A stretch of 64,000 nucleotides of DNA, from positions 1 to 64,000 of the IMG/VR virus record IMGVR_UViG_3300012685_000002, one strand, 5' to 3'. Source of the DNA: a virus. The notes beneath the pieces were generated by a model that was not told the origin of the DNA, ran no database searches, and saw nothing but the letters and a program-made list of their open reading frames with translations. Made by a program: the position numbers and the translations under genes. Positions 1-6,855 of this stretch are shown here, piece by piece (position 1 is the stretch's first letter; each line of letters starts with the position of its first letter).

Positions 1-274
1 GCATGACATACCAGACGATCACGGGGGGCGTTGGGACATCGGCCCAGACGGCACGACCGGTGCAGTAGTAGATGGCCTCCGCCACGGCGTACCAGGTCTT
101 ACCGGAGCGGTTACCGCCCACGACCAATAGAATAGGGTGCCGGTCTTGATGGGCTTCGATCTGGACGCTGTGCGGCTTGTAGACGAGACCGAGGGGATCT
201 TCATGCTCCCGGCGACGGAGCTCGTTCTCGATGTCGCGGTAGTTGGCGAGCTCGTTCACTTGGCTCTCAGACAC
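1..274 (-). CDS. Terminase large subunit, N-terminal part (runs off the left edge)
   Basis: The frame reads VVGGNRSGKTW about 50 residues in, a Walker A loop of the kind found in phage large terminases, the ATP-driven motors that package DNA into the procapsid. Only about 91 residues are visible; Walker B and the nuclease domain lie outside the window. There is no ATG: the GTG at 274 is the likeliest start but the only SD-like bases touch it, and in-frame GTGs also exist further upstream (283). It overlaps the preceding membrane-protein gene by 19 nt. Family call rests on the P-loop and on the packaging and virion context. Confidence 0.82.
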   Translation of the reverse strand, partial: MSESQVNELANYRDIENELRRREHEDPLGLVYKPHSVQIEAHQDRHPILLVVGGNRSGKTWYAVAEAIYYCTGRAVWADVPTPPVIVWYVM

Positions 275-528
275 TCCAGCCACGATGCTCTGGGCGAGAT
301 AGCGATACACTGGTTCTGCGCGGCAATGGTGTTCGCCTTTCGCAGCTCAGCGATAATCGTGTCAGCTTGGATCATGTGCGCATCGAGCTTGGAAGGGATC
401 TGCAGGCCCGCGCGCACGCCACCTGAGACTCCGGCGATGAGACTGATCACTGCGACCAGTGCCGCAATCGCCTTCCAAGCCGACGGCAAGTTGTCGATGA
501 AGTTCGAGATATGGGTGAGCTGCATCAT
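256..528 (-). CDS. Small single-pass membrane protein next to terminase
   Basis: 90 residues with one hydrophobic segment at about 19-45 (AIAALVAVISLIAGV) and a charged C-terminal half containing two cysteines. Lies between a virion-like gene (ends 536) and terminase, overlapping the latter. Size and topology would suit a holin or minor membrane protein, but no family is recognised and lysis genes sit elsewhere at 30.8-31.9 kb. Confidence 0.7.
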   Translation of the reverse strand: MMQLTHISNFIDNLPSAWKAIAALVAVISLIAGVSGGVRAGLQIPSKLDAHMIQADTIIAELRKANTIAAQNQCIAISPRASWLECLRAK

Positions 529-535
529 ACCCCTC

Positions 536-1273
536 CTAGTACTGCCGTTCCCACCACGCGCACTCGAACTCGATGTTGAAGGCGGTGGCCATACCGGGAT
601 ACCAGGCCAAGATCGCGAAGCTGGACTGAGGCGGAATGCAGATGGGGCCGACGTTCTCCGTGATCAACTGGGCCGTCGTGCCCGCCTTGTTGCCTGATCC
701 CGCAAAGGTGTCACCGAACATCCAGAGCCACTCATCGCCAACGACTGGAAGACCCTGACGGAGCGTGCCACGGCCGCAGATGAGACGATTCGTGCCAGCC
801 ACGTTGAGCGAGATGGCACCGACGTGGACGTTGGCCGTTGGCGCGAAGCCTGCTTGGTTCATGACGAGCACGTTCTCGGCGCCATACTCCGGCGAGATCG
901 CTTGGAAGCCGCCGGAGTTGAAGCGGAGCTTCGGGTCGATGACCAGCCACCATTCGACAGAAGTGGTACCGGTACCTGGGCTGACGACGGTGGCGCGGAA
1001 GTAGTGCGGGTAGATGAAGATGCTGCCCTGACCGAGCGGGTCTTGGGCGGCGTTGGCGATGAGCGACGGCGAGCCACCAGCCGAGAAGGGATAGATCTGG
1101 TTGGGGTTCTCCATCTCGAAGAGCGCGGCAGTCGAGGAGAGCGTGGTGTTCGTGGTGGAGGCATGTCCACCGCCACCCGGCGAGCCAGTCATGGCCTTGT
1201 AGTACTTGCCTCCTGCGACATGCCACCGACCACGCATCTCTTCTTCACGACGGACGATACCGAGGTTATCCAT
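536..1273 (-). CDS. Putative minor virion protein
   Basis: About 245 residues, rich in Gly, Thr, Ser, Asn and aromatics, with alternating beta-like segments and few charges, as in phage tail or head-decoration proteins. No enzyme motif is visible. The ATG at 1273 is preferred; an in-frame GTG at 1282 is possible. It overlaps the stop of the 1266..1610 gene by 8 nt, so the pair is translationally coupled. Virion role is inferred from composition and neighbourhood only. Confidence 0.7.
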   Translation of the reverse strand: MDNLGIVRREEEMRGRWHVAGGKYYKAMTGSPGGGGHASTTNTTLSSTAALFEMENPNQIYPFSAGGSPSLIANAAQDPLGQGSIFIYPHYFRATVVSPGTGTTSVEWWLVIDPKLRFNSGGFQAISPEYGAENVLVMNQAGFAPTANVHVGAISLNVAGTNRLICGRGTLRQGLPVVGDEWLWMFGDTFAGSGNKAGTTAQLITENVGPICIPPQSSFAILAWYPGMATAFNIEFECAWWERQY

Positions 1274-1610
1274 GGGACTCACTCTCGACTGGGGTCAACA
1301 ACTCTTTGAGGTTGGCGTCTCCGCTGTTGATCTTCTGAACGATACCCTTGAGCTCGTCAACGGACAAGTGAGAGAAGCGGGAGCGGCGGAGACGCTCTGC
1401 GATACCTTCTGGGTCTTCTTTGAGATTGATGAGGGCCCGGGCTGCCGGGACGCGCTCTTTGTCCGTGCCGTTCACTGCAGCATCGAGCAGGGCAGAGTAG
1501 CCGAGGATGACCCCGAAGAGCTTCAGGGTGTCATAGAGCTGATCGAGGGTCTTGGGAGTAAGCCCTTCCCCGATCAGTGTTTCGAGCTCGGCGATAGCGC
1601 GTTCGTTCAT
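1266..1610 (-). CDS. Small helical protein upstream of terminase, possible small-terminase-like protein
   Basis: 114 residues, predicted mostly helical and charged (for example RRSRFSHLSVDELKGIVQ). Its place as the first gene of the group that leads to terminase makes a DNA-packaging role possible, but no small-terminase motif is recognisable. There is no SD before the ATG at 1610, and the sequence GTGTACTATTGACAC ends immediately upstream. If TACTAT there is the -10 box, the transcript would start at or next to the ATG, giving a leaderless mRNA. Confidence 0.7.
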   Translation of the reverse strand: MNERAIAELETLIGEGLTPKTLDQLYDTLKLFGVILGYSALLDAAVNGTDKERVPAARALINLKEDPEGIAERLRRSRFSHLSVDELKGIVQKINSGDANLKELLTPVESESHG

Positions 1611-1616
1611 GTGTCA

Positions 1617-1645
1617 ATAGTACACGGGGGTTGACAAGATAGCAA
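1617..1645 (-). promoter_or_regulatory. Candidate leftward promoter, TTGCTA-17-TACTAT
   Basis: On the minus strand TTGCTA (1640-1645) is followed after 17 nt by TACTAT (1617-1622). The -10 lies in the 15-mer GTGTACTATTGACAC (1611-1625), which recurs exactly in the capsid promoter at 62357-62371. The -35 match is only fair. Confidence 0.5.
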
Positions 1646-1658
1646 ATAAGGGTATAAT
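1631..1658 (+). promoter_or_regulatory. Consensus sigma70 promoter driving the 1722 gene
   Basis: TTGACA (1631-1636) and TATAAT (1653-1658) both match consensus exactly, with a 16-nt spacer. Predicted start is near 1665, inside a perfect 9-bp hairpin. It is the only clear plus-strand promoter seen and it faces the only convincing plus-strand gene. Confidence 0.85.
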
Positions 1659-1662
1659 AGCT

Positions 1663-1684
1663 GGCAACCCCCGACGGGGTTGCC
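1663..1684 (+). other. Perfect 9-bp hairpin at the 5' end of the plus-strand transcript
   Basis: GGCAACCCC (1663-1671) pairs with GGGGTTGCC (1676-1684) around a 4-nt loop. It would form the first bases of the mRNA, as expected for a 5' stabilising stem or an operator. No U-tract follows, so it is not an intrinsic terminator. Confidence 0.6.
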
Positions 1685-1721
1685 TACGCAGATGATGATG
1701 ACACCTGGAGGGAAAGGGAAT

Positions 1722-1994
1722 ATGAAGTGCCCGCGTTGTGGATACCGTATCAACAGCATGACAGAGGACAAGGTGAAGTTGATGCGGGAGGACTATCCGA
1801 AGGCGTTCTTGCCATGGACGCCACAGGATGATGAGCAGCTCTCTCACATGGCCGCTGCAGGAAAGACACTCGTAGATATGGCGAAGGCCCTACAACGTCA
1901 GCCGACGGCGATCAAGCGACGTATTGATCTGTTGGGAGCCCAAATGGTGGAACCACCGGCCGCCACAGCACCGGTGGATTATCTGCCTGAGTAG
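1722..1994 (+). CDS. Zinc-knuckle plus Myb/SANT-like HTH protein (plus-strand regulator candidate)
   Basis: 90 residues. It opens with CPRCG, half of a zinc ribbon, and then has a Myb-like helical domain at about 30-70 (WTPQDDEQL ... GKTLVDMAKALQRQ ... AIKRRIDLLG), a layout seen in small phage DNA-binding proteins. The ATG at 1722 is chosen because GGAGGGAAAGGG precedes it; an in-frame upstream ATG lacks an SD. It is the only convincing gene on the plus strand and has its own perfect promoter, so it may be an early regulator. The function is inferred. Confidence 0.75.
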   Translation: MKCPRCGYRINSMTEDKVKLMREDYPKAFLPWTPQDDEQLSHMAAAGKTLVDMAKALQRQPTAIKRRIDLLGAQMVEPPAATAPVDYLPE

Positions 1995-1996
1995 GC

Positions 1997-2623
1997 TTAG
2001 TTCGGGTTGGCGTCTTCCACCATGCGACCACCGAGGTTCTGATCGTCTTCGGGGACTTCCCGGAGATTCAGATCCGCGCCTTCGTCCTTGGAGATGCCAC
2101 GAACATCGTCCGCGTTCCCAGCGAAGAGGGGAGCCTGGGGAATGCCCGGATACTGACCGCCACGGACGTTGCCGACACCGCTTTCGCGGGTCTGGGTATC
2201 GTAGGTCGCGCCACCGAGGCTGCCCTTGGTGTCACGGAGACCGTCGAAGCCTTCTCCGTAGGTCATCGGGACCGGGATACCAGGATACTGGCCCTCAGCC
2301 TTCGGGATGGAGACTTCGAGACGCTCATTCGGGTTCTTGACCTGGAACTTGCCTGGAGTGGGACCCTGAGAGTTGGACTTGGCCGAGTGGACGTAGTCAC
2401 CGGCAAGGGCCGGATCGGTGCCACGGCCACCTTCAGAGGCTTGGCCGGTGTTCGTGGGCTCGTGCTGAACGCCCGCTTCAGCCATGCCTTCCCACTGGCG
2501 CTCGCCAGGGTACTGACCGGACTTGGCGCCGCTACCGTGCACGTCGCCGGTGGTCATCTTGGTCGGGGAGGGTGGAGTCTCCTTGTCAGCCGTCAGTCCA
2601 CCGAGTGTGCTCTTGCGCGCCAT
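1997..2623 (-). CDS. Low-complexity Pro/Gly-rich protein with QYPG repeats
   Basis: 208 residues, hydrophilic, with three copies of a GQYPG element (GQYPGER, GQYPGIPVP, GQYPGIPQAP). It looks disordered and could be a virion linker or internal protein. The ATG at 2623 (MARKST) follows the stop of the next gene by 1 nt; the frame is open further upstream but that part overlaps the neighbour. No family recognised. Confidence 0.7.
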   Translation of the reverse strand: MARKSTLGGLTADKETPPSPTKMTTGDVHGSGAKSGQYPGERQWEGMAEAGVQHEPTNTGQASEGGRGTDPALAGDYVHSAKSNSQGPTPGKFQVKNPNERLEVSIPKAEGQYPGIPVPMTYGEGFDGLRDTKGSLGGATYDTQTRESGVGNVRGGQYPGIPQAPLFAGNADDVRGISKDEGADLNLREVPEDDQNLGGRMVEDANPN

Positions 2624-2624
2624 G

Positions 2625-3035
2625 TTAGTTGCCCTCTTGAGTGGAGCCATACTTCTGTTTGGTGGTGACCGACTGGATGCTCTCATCGTCAGCAGCGAGG
2701 CCGATAGTCTCGACTTCCTTGCGCTCGCGGATGCCTTCCTTGGGGCCGACATCACCCTTCGTGGAGTGATCCGCACCGCTGGAGGGCTTGCCATGGACCG
2801 CGAGGGACTGCTTGGCAATCTCCTTCGAGCGTTCCTTGATGTAGCCGTCACCGGTCGCGCCGAACATGTCGAAGCCGTAGTCCGAGGGGCAGATCACCAC
2901 GTCACCGTCGTAGCCGTTGGAACCCATGGCCTCGGGTGTGGTGTTCTTCACGTTCACATCGCGGACGGAGGCGTGAGCGGCCTTCACTTGGCCGGGGATG
3001 TCGGAGATCAACTTGTCGATTTCACGCTTACTCAT
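2625..3035 (-). CDS. Hypothetical hydrophilic protein
   Basis: 136 residues, starting MSKREIDKLISDIPGQ at the ATG 3035, with GGAG six bases upstream. Contains a NGYDGDVVICPSDYGFD segment but no recognised domain. Its start overlaps the stop of the zinc-ribbon gene at 3028 and it is followed at 1 nt by the QYPG-repeat gene, so the three genes are one coupled unit. Confidence 0.7.
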   Translation of the reverse strand: MSKREIDKLISDIPGQVKAAHASVRDVNVKNTTPEAMGSNGYDGDVVICPSDYGFDMFGATGDGYIKERSKEIAKQSLAVHGKPSSGADHSTKGDVGPKEGIRERKEVETIGLAADDESIQSVTTKQKYGSTQEGN

Positions 3036-3222
3036 TGGAGACTCCAAGAGATCGTTGTACGAGCTCGCCAGGGAGCTTCGCTAGAATGTACCCACAGTGG
3101 CCGCAGCGCACAACTACCATGTTGGCTACGAGATACCGAGATGGAAGGATAGTGCGAACCCGTGTTTCGCACTTGACGCAGAACTGGGGGGTCAGTTCCA
3201 GCATCTCGGATGTCCACTTCAT
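3028..3222 (-). CDS. Small zinc-ribbon protein
   Basis: 64 residues with two CxxC knuckles, CVKC at about 15-18 and CGHC about 25 residues later, the spacing of a zinc ribbon. The ATG at 3222 follows GGAG. It is one of several single-ribbon proteins in the accessory part of this genome. Such proteins can bind nucleic acid or RNA polymerase, but nothing here decides which. Confidence 0.75.
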   Translation of the reverse strand: MKWTSEMLELTPQFCVKCETRVRTILPSRYLVANMVVVRCGHCGYILAKLPGELVQRSLGVSNE

Positions 3223-3224
3223 GG

Positions 3225-3563
3225 CTACTCCGTGGCTTCGTCCCCGCTCATTGCGCCGTACGCTCCATCACGCACCCGGAGATGTACCTTCTGGCCGATC
3301 TTCAGGTGGTTGGCATCGTCAATGTGGACGTGGGCGGTGGACTCGGGACGGTCATCAAACCCGAGTCCGCTGCCCTTCCCCGGCTTCGCTGGCTGCCCAT
3401 GCTTGATCCGCACCCGGGCGACGCCAGGATGGTCCTGATGGAGCTCGATGCTGTGGATGGTCCCCGATGCCATCGCCGGGACTGCGCCCTGTTGGGGCAT
3501 CCCCTGCTGGGCATGGGCCGTCTTCACGAGCTTCGAGAGATCTCCGGTCGTTGGTCCGCGCAT
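3225..3563 (-). CDS. Hypothetical protein with a C-terminal beta domain
   Basis: 112 residues from the ATG at 3563 (MRGPTTGDLSKLV), preceded by GGGAGCAGACA. The second half alternates beta-like strands (GTIHSIELHQDHPGVARVRIKH ... HLKIGQKVHLRVRD), suggesting a small barrel fold. The upstream membrane-protein frame runs into this gene for 209 nt in another frame. Confidence 0.65.
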   Translation of the reverse strand: MRGPTTGDLSKLVKTAHAQQGMPQQGAVPAMASGTIHSIELHQDHPGVARVRIKHGQPAKPGKGSGLGFDDRPESTAHVHIDDANHLKIGQKVHLRVRDGAYGAMSGDEATE

Positions 3564-3807
3564 TGTCTGCTCCCTGTGGACGTTCCCCTGCAAGATAGCT
3601 ACCTACCCAAGCTCCCGCAACACATGGGATTGCGAGCCAGGCACTCTGCGAGACCGCGATGGCAATGACCGAGAGGGAAGCGATGAGTTCGTAGGTTGCG
3701 GAGTAGTTCGCTCGACCCAGACGTGTCGCGGCATCCTGCCACTTACACGCCAGCCAGTCGAGCAATGCCGTGGAAATGAAGAGTGCTGCCCAGATGAGTA
3801 CCCGCAT
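3355..3807 (-). CDS. Small membrane protein with a long out-of-frame C-terminal overlap
   Basis: The first 75 residues from the ATG at 3807 hold two hydrophobic segments (VLIWAALFISTALLDWLA and IASLSVIAIAVSQSAWLAIPCV), compatible with a two-pass membrane protein. After about residue 80 the frame stays open but the sequence becomes Arg/Gly/Pro-rich and lies over the 3225..3563 gene, which suggests that only the N-terminal half is under protein selection. The true end is therefore uncertain. Confidence 0.55.
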   Translation of the reverse strand: MRVLIWAALFISTALLDWLACKWQDAATRLGRANYSATYELIASLSVIAIAVSQSAWLAIPCVAGAWVGSYLAGERPQGADNARTNDRRSLEAREDGPCPAGDAPTGRSPGDGIGDHPQHRAPSGPSWRRPGADQAWAASEAGEGQRTRV

Positions 3808-3810
3808 AGG

Positions 3811-3834
3811 ACCCAAGGTACCATATAGCCCAGT
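3811..3834 (-). promoter_or_regulatory. Copy of the early-region motif (degenerate 5' half)
   Basis: Minus strand ACTGGGCTATATGGTACCTTGG aligns without gaps to the three best motif copies in its GGTACCTTGG half; the TTGCGG half is replaced by ACTGGG. It ends only 4 nt before the ATG at 3807. A TTGACA (3841-3846) lies upstream without a good -10. Confidence 0.4.
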
Positions 3835-4050
3835 AGGGGTGTCAATATCCCCTAGGGTAAGTCGATGGGACCCAAGATCTAACGGCGGTGCATGCTCACG
3901 AGGAAAAGGTACAGTGGGTGCGTGCTCACGAGGACTCTCCCGGTGCGCTTTTGATGTCATCATCTGATGATACATCGGGTCGGGATGGGACCCTAAAGCA
4001 TGCTTCTGCATGGAGTTAGCTGCGGGGATGGGGACAACGGGAGGGAATGA

Positions 4051-4075
4051 TCGGGGCGCAAGTTGCACGCCCCGA
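4051..4075 (-). terminator. Perfect 8-bp GC hairpin downstream of the 4087 gene
   Basis: TCGGGGCG and CGCCCCGA pair perfectly around a 9-nt loop, 11 nt after the stop of the 4087..4638 gene. There is no U-tract, so it may slow or end transcription or protect the 3' end. Confidence 0.45.
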
Positions 4076-4086
4076 CCACGTTACCG

Positions 4087-4638
4087 CTACAACCAACTTG
4101 CGATCTCCTGCGGGGTTGCGGCGGCTTTCTTTCCGCTCGGCCGTTCCGCCTTGCTCGCTTCGGCGTCCGCCTTGACGGCGAGGATGTACCCTCCGCGCCG
4201 AGGGGCGGCGAGAATGACACCGCCCGCATTGGTCTCCTTCGCGAACGTGCCAGCCTTGCACGCCTCCACGAAGTCTACCGGAGGCGCGATCAGCCCCGCC
4301 GTCACCGCAAGGGCATACTGCTTGCTGAGCGCCGGGCGACGAGCTTTCCCGGGTTCGGCGTAGGGTGAGTAGTTTTGATGCACCCAACTGAAGCGAGGCT
4401 GACGGCCCGCAAGCTCAAACTGGGCCGCCGTCGCGATCAGTTCGGGGTGAGTGGCGGTCACGTCGAGCCCGAGCAGGGCGCACGCGCCGTTGTGAACCTG
4501 CTTGCGTTGCGCGTCCGTCAAGCCCGCAAAGGCTTGCGGCTCGGACACATACGCCAGTGCCACCGCAGTATTGTGCGCGCAGTTGTTGCGGATAAGCCGC
4601 ACAATCGCTTCGATGGGTTTCAACTTGGCCGTTGCCAT
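4087..4638 (-). CDS. Hypothetical protein with Lys/Ala-rich tail
   Basis: 183 residues from the ATG at 4638 (MATAKLKPIEAIVRLIRNNC), with GGAG 9 nt upstream. Helical N-terminal half, mid-protein segment RFSWVHQNYSPYAEPGKARRPALSKQ, and a charged C-terminus resembling a linker. No family recognised. The 23-nt early motif lies 77 nt upstream (4715-4737), so this is probably the first gene of a transcript. Confidence 0.7.
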   Translation of the reverse strand: MATAKLKPIEAIVRLIRNNCAHNTAVALAYVSEPQAFAGLTDAQRKQVHNGACALLGLDVTATHPELIATAAQFELAGRQPRFSWVHQNYSPYAEPGKARRPALSKQYALAVTAGLIAPPVDFVEACKAGTFAKETNAGGVILAAPRRGGYILAVKADAEASKAERPSGKKAAATPQEIASWL

Positions 4639-4714
4639 AAGGTTAGCTCCGATCAGTGCCACCGTTTCGCGCCGATGGTCCGCGCCGAGCGGGACCGCGC
4701 CCGCTCCCGACACT

Positions 4715-4737
4715 CTAAGTTACCGCCTACCCGCAAG
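4715..4737 (-). promoter_or_regulatory. Early-region 23-nt motif, copy b
   Basis: Reads TTGCGG, then GTAGGC, then GGTAACTTAG on the minus strand. It aligns gap-free with the copies at 5107 and 13856 (TTGCGG-STASSS-SGTAMCTTDG) and precedes a leftward gene start. Role as promoter or operator is inferred. Confidence 0.55.
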
Positions 4738-4805
4738 GGGCCGGATCGGCCAGCTTGCGCGTGCATCAGATGTGGATTTCTCTCAGCCTGGAAACATTGG
4801 GCTGT

Positions 4806-5057
4806 CTACTGCTGTGGGATATACGCAGCGTCACGGTCGTAGAACACGACTGCACCGAGCCCGCGATCCCAAGCGCCATACAGGAAGCCTGTGAAGAACG
4901 CTCTGAAATGGCGTGCCGCGTGCTCACCGTGCTTGGGATGAATGCCAGTGCTGTCTTGGTAGTAGCACTCTGGCTTGATCGTGCGAACATCTGGCAATGG
5001 TGAGTAACCCATTGCATCTAGCATCTTTACATCACGGGGATCAATCTCAGCGGGCAT
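4806..5057 (-). CDS. Hypothetical 83-aa protein
   Basis: Starts MPAEIDPRDVKMLDAMGY after a strong SD (AGGAGGGAGCT). Aromatic and His-rich centre (YYQDSTGIHPKHGEHAARHF) and a compact C-terminus. No family recognised. Motif copy c lies 50 nt upstream. Confidence 0.72.
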   Translation of the reverse strand: MPAEIDPRDVKMLDAMGYSPLPDVRTIKPECYYQDSTGIHPKHGEHAARHFRAFFTGFLYGAWDRGLGAVVFYDRDAAYIPQQ

Positions 5058-5106
5058 AGCTCCCTCCTGAGGGGTGGGGCGCGGCCCGGACCACGACCGC
5101 GACCCC

Positions 5107-5129
5107 CCAAGGTACGGGCTAGCCGCAAG
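5107..5129 (-). promoter_or_regulatory. Early-region 23-nt motif, copy c
   Basis: Minus strand TTGCGG-CTAGCC-CGTACCTTGG, 50 nt before the ATG at 5057. Sixteen or more positions agree with copies b and d. No sigma70 -10 or -35 is evident around it. Confidence 0.55.
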
Positions 5130-5135
5130 GACATC

Positions 5136-5315
5136 TTAGGCGGAGTGACAAGTGCAGGGTTTCAGCTCGACCACAATGCCCATGGCATCAGCATCTAGGT
5201 CGTTGTACAACTGAGCGTGTTCTGCGGCAGCCGCAGCACTGTGAAATGGGCCATCGACGCTCACGTCCTGCAGCATTGGAACTGCAGGGGAGATATGCAG
5301 CACGGCGTAGATCAT
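5136..5315 (-). CDS. Hypothetical 59-aa protein
   Basis: Starts MIYAVLHISPAVPMLQ at 5315, overlapping the stop of the upstream gene by 4 nt (ATGA), and ends with a CTCH tetrad. Ala-rich helical middle. No family recognised; part of the coupled 5136-6523 gene group. Confidence 0.65.
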   Translation of the reverse strand: MIYAVLHISPAVPMLQDVSVDGPFHSAAAAAEHAQLYNDLDADAMGIVVELKPCTCHSA

Positions 5316-5530
5316 TGCCACCCCGCTTGTAAGGGCTGAATAGCACGACACTTAGGACACGGTGGACTGTGATGGCCACGATCCACCGCGTACTCGTAAT
5401 GGCATGCGACACAAGCGGTTGTGCTGTAGGGGATCTTGTAACTGACGCCAGCACTCGCGCCACCAGCATGCTTGCGGGACTTACGAATACCCACAGGCAG
5501 CCGCTTTACGGCGCTAGAATGGGATGTCAT
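5312..5530 (-). CDS. Small zinc-ribbon protein
   Basis: 72 residues: a basic N-terminus (AVKRLPVGIRKSRKHAGG) followed by CVAC and CPKC about 17 residues apart, a zinc ribbon. GAGGAG lies 7 nt before the ATG at 5530, inside the end of the upstream gene (17-nt overlap). Confidence 0.75.
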   Translation of the reverse strand: MTSHSSAVKRLPVGIRKSRKHAGGASAGVSYKIPYSTTACVACHYEYAVDRGHHSPPCPKCRAIQPLQAGWQ

Positions 5531-5966
5531 CGACTAGCTCCTCTCGTGTCACGAACACATCACGGTCGAAGTCGTAGGAGACGCCAACATCGAGACGCTT
5601 CTTTCCTGCCACATCCATCACGATCTCCTCTGATTCATCACAAGCACAGCACTTCTTGCAGCGGTAGTTGTTGAGATTAGCCAGGCCCTTCTCAGCATCT
5701 CTGTGACAGGTTCTTGCACACGCGCTACAGAGCACCAGCAAACCTTTGCATCCTCCGCAGAAGGCGAGTGCATGCTTCACCCTCACAGGCTCTAGCATCT
5801 CTGTGTAGCGGTAGCCATCCTCGGTCATCTTCACGAAGCGAGCAGCGCCACACTCATGGCACAACGCATGGCCCTCGCCTTCCTCGGCCCAGCTGTGCAC
5901 ATGTTCAGCAGCCTTCAGCCCTACGAAGGCTGTGGGCAGTGGGAACTGGTTAGTGTGCTTAACCAT
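5514..5966 (-). CDS. Cysteine-rich multi-zinc protein
   Basis: 150 residues with about twelve cysteines grouped as CHEC, CGGC, CSACARTC and CKKCCAC between residues 36 and 109, enough for two or three zinc sites, then an acidic tail. An RNA/DNA- or protein-binding role is plausible; no named family is recognised. The start at 5966 overlaps the end of the lipoprotein gene. Confidence 0.72.
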   Translation of the reverse strand: MVKHTNQFPLPTAFVGLKAAEHVHSWAEEGEGHALCHECGAARFVKMTEDGYRYTEMLEPVRVKHALAFCGGCKGLLVLCSACARTCHRDAEKGLANLNNYRCKKCCACDESEEIVMDVAGKKRLDVGVSYDFDRDVFVTREELVDDIPF

Positions 5967-6135
5967 GAGGCGTTCCTTGCTTTGTGCACAGCAGCACAGG
6001 CACTGTGTCCAGCTGCCCGCCTGCGGTGCGTACGGTGTCCGCTGCGGGTGCCCACTCCAAGCACGGAGAAGTCACCGTGATGCAGCCTGCGAGCAAGCCC
6101 AGCAGCAGGTAGAGCAATCCTCTGAGTAGTCGCAT
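5959..6135 (-). CDS. Small predicted lipoprotein (58 aa)
   Basis: MRLLRGLLYLLLGLLAGC is a short lipoprotein signal with lipobox LLAGC at residues 14-18, so Cys18 would be acylated after export. The mature part is about 40 residues with two further cysteines. GGAGG precedes the ATG at 6135, 1 nt after the stop of the exported HELLH gene. Phage lipoproteins often act in superinfection exclusion or as outer spanins; here the location away from lysis genes makes an envelope-modifying role more likely, by inference. Confidence 0.72.
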   Translation of the reverse strand: MRLLRGLLYLLLGLLAGCITVTSPCLEWAPAADTVRTAGGQLDTVPVLLCTKQGTPHG

Positions 6136-6136
6136 C

Positions 6137-6523
6137 TTAGCCTCCTACAGGGAGTTGCAACAGATGGCAGCGATAGACGAAGTACAGGACTGGATGCTTC
6201 TCCTCGTTCGGTGCGGGCTGCAGCAAGTAGTGCAACAGCTCATGCACAACGGTCACGCTATCGTTCAGCGTGAGTGGATCAAGGATGATCGTATCTGGAG
6301 CGATCCACAAGCCAATCATCGCGTGGAAGCGATCCTTGACGCGCAGATCATCGACGTACCAGTGCACTCGTGCCAAGTCGAAGCCAGGCTTTGGCTTGAG
6401 TTGACTGCAGGACTGCGCCGCCTCCCATGCTTGGGGAGCAATCGCAGGCATAGCAATCGGCAACGGTCGTTGTGACATAGCGATGAGCAACAGTACCCAC
6501 AGTCCAAGCGCGATGACTTTCAT
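6137..6523 (-). CDS. Exported protein with HExxH zincin-like motif
   Basis: 128 residues. The N-terminus MKVIALGLWVLLLIAMSQ is a signal peptide or anchor, and residues near 95-99 read HELLH within VTVVHELLHYLL, the zinc-binding helix of zincin metallopeptidases. A Glu, His or Asp third ligand is not certain (DLARVHWYVDDL lies upstream). AGGAGG precedes the ATG at 6523. It forms a pair with the lipoprotein gene and may act in the periplasm or at the surface. Confidence 0.7.
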   Translation of the reverse strand: MKVIALGLWVLLLIAMSQRPLPIAMPAIAPQAWEAAQSCSQLKPKPGFDLARVHWYVDDLRVKDRFHAMIGLWIAPDTIILDPLTLNDSVTVVHELLHYLLQPAPNEEKHPVLYFVYRCHLLQLPVGG

Positions 6524-6649
6524 AGAGCCTCCTCTGACCAGCCCGGGCTATCAGTCCTGGCCCAGCCCTTGGGCATTCACAACATTGCCGCCACTCGCAC
6601 TAACTAAGTGTCCAGGCGCTGCATGTCGCTAGGTCAGCAGTAAGGGGTT

Positions 6650-6687
6650 TCAGGTAGTAGGAACATGTGATGCTGTATACTACCTGA
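6650..6687. repeat. 10-bp perfect inverted repeat
   Basis: TCAGGTAGTA (6650-6659) and TACTACCTGA (6678-6687) are perfect complements separated by 18 nt. It could be an RNA hairpin or a protein-binding site; it lies in a gene-free stretch. Confidence 0.5.
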
Positions 6688-6855
6688 TGTGCTCACAACC
6701 TGACAGGCCGGTAACTCCCGATCCAAGGCTGTGTTGGAGCATACGTGTAACATGTGCACAAGTGGCTCAGCTTGCGTGCAACCCGCAGAGGCCGCTATCT
6801 CGTTGCAGCGAGTAGGCTTCACGGTGAGGAAGCGCCCTGATCTCGTACACCGTAG

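Larger units (their letters stand above)
3808..4086. other. Intergenic region with short direct repeats and a hairpin
   Basis: No convincing gene. It holds a direct repeat of GCTCACGAGGA (about 3894 and 3931), three GGGACCC or GGACCC-containing blocks (near 3810, 3868 and 3987), and the perfect hairpin at 4051-4075 that probably ends the 4087..4638 gene. Confidence 0.5.

Noticed and set aside
3837-3846. Sigma70 promoter before the 3807 gene
   Set aside because: A TTGACA exists at 3841-3846 on the minus strand but no acceptable -10 at 16-18 nt.
6811-6835. Another tRNA at about 6.8 kb
   Set aside because: GCTTC/GAAGC has a CTCACCGT loop that looks like an anticodon arm, but no matching acceptor or T-arm could be found around it.
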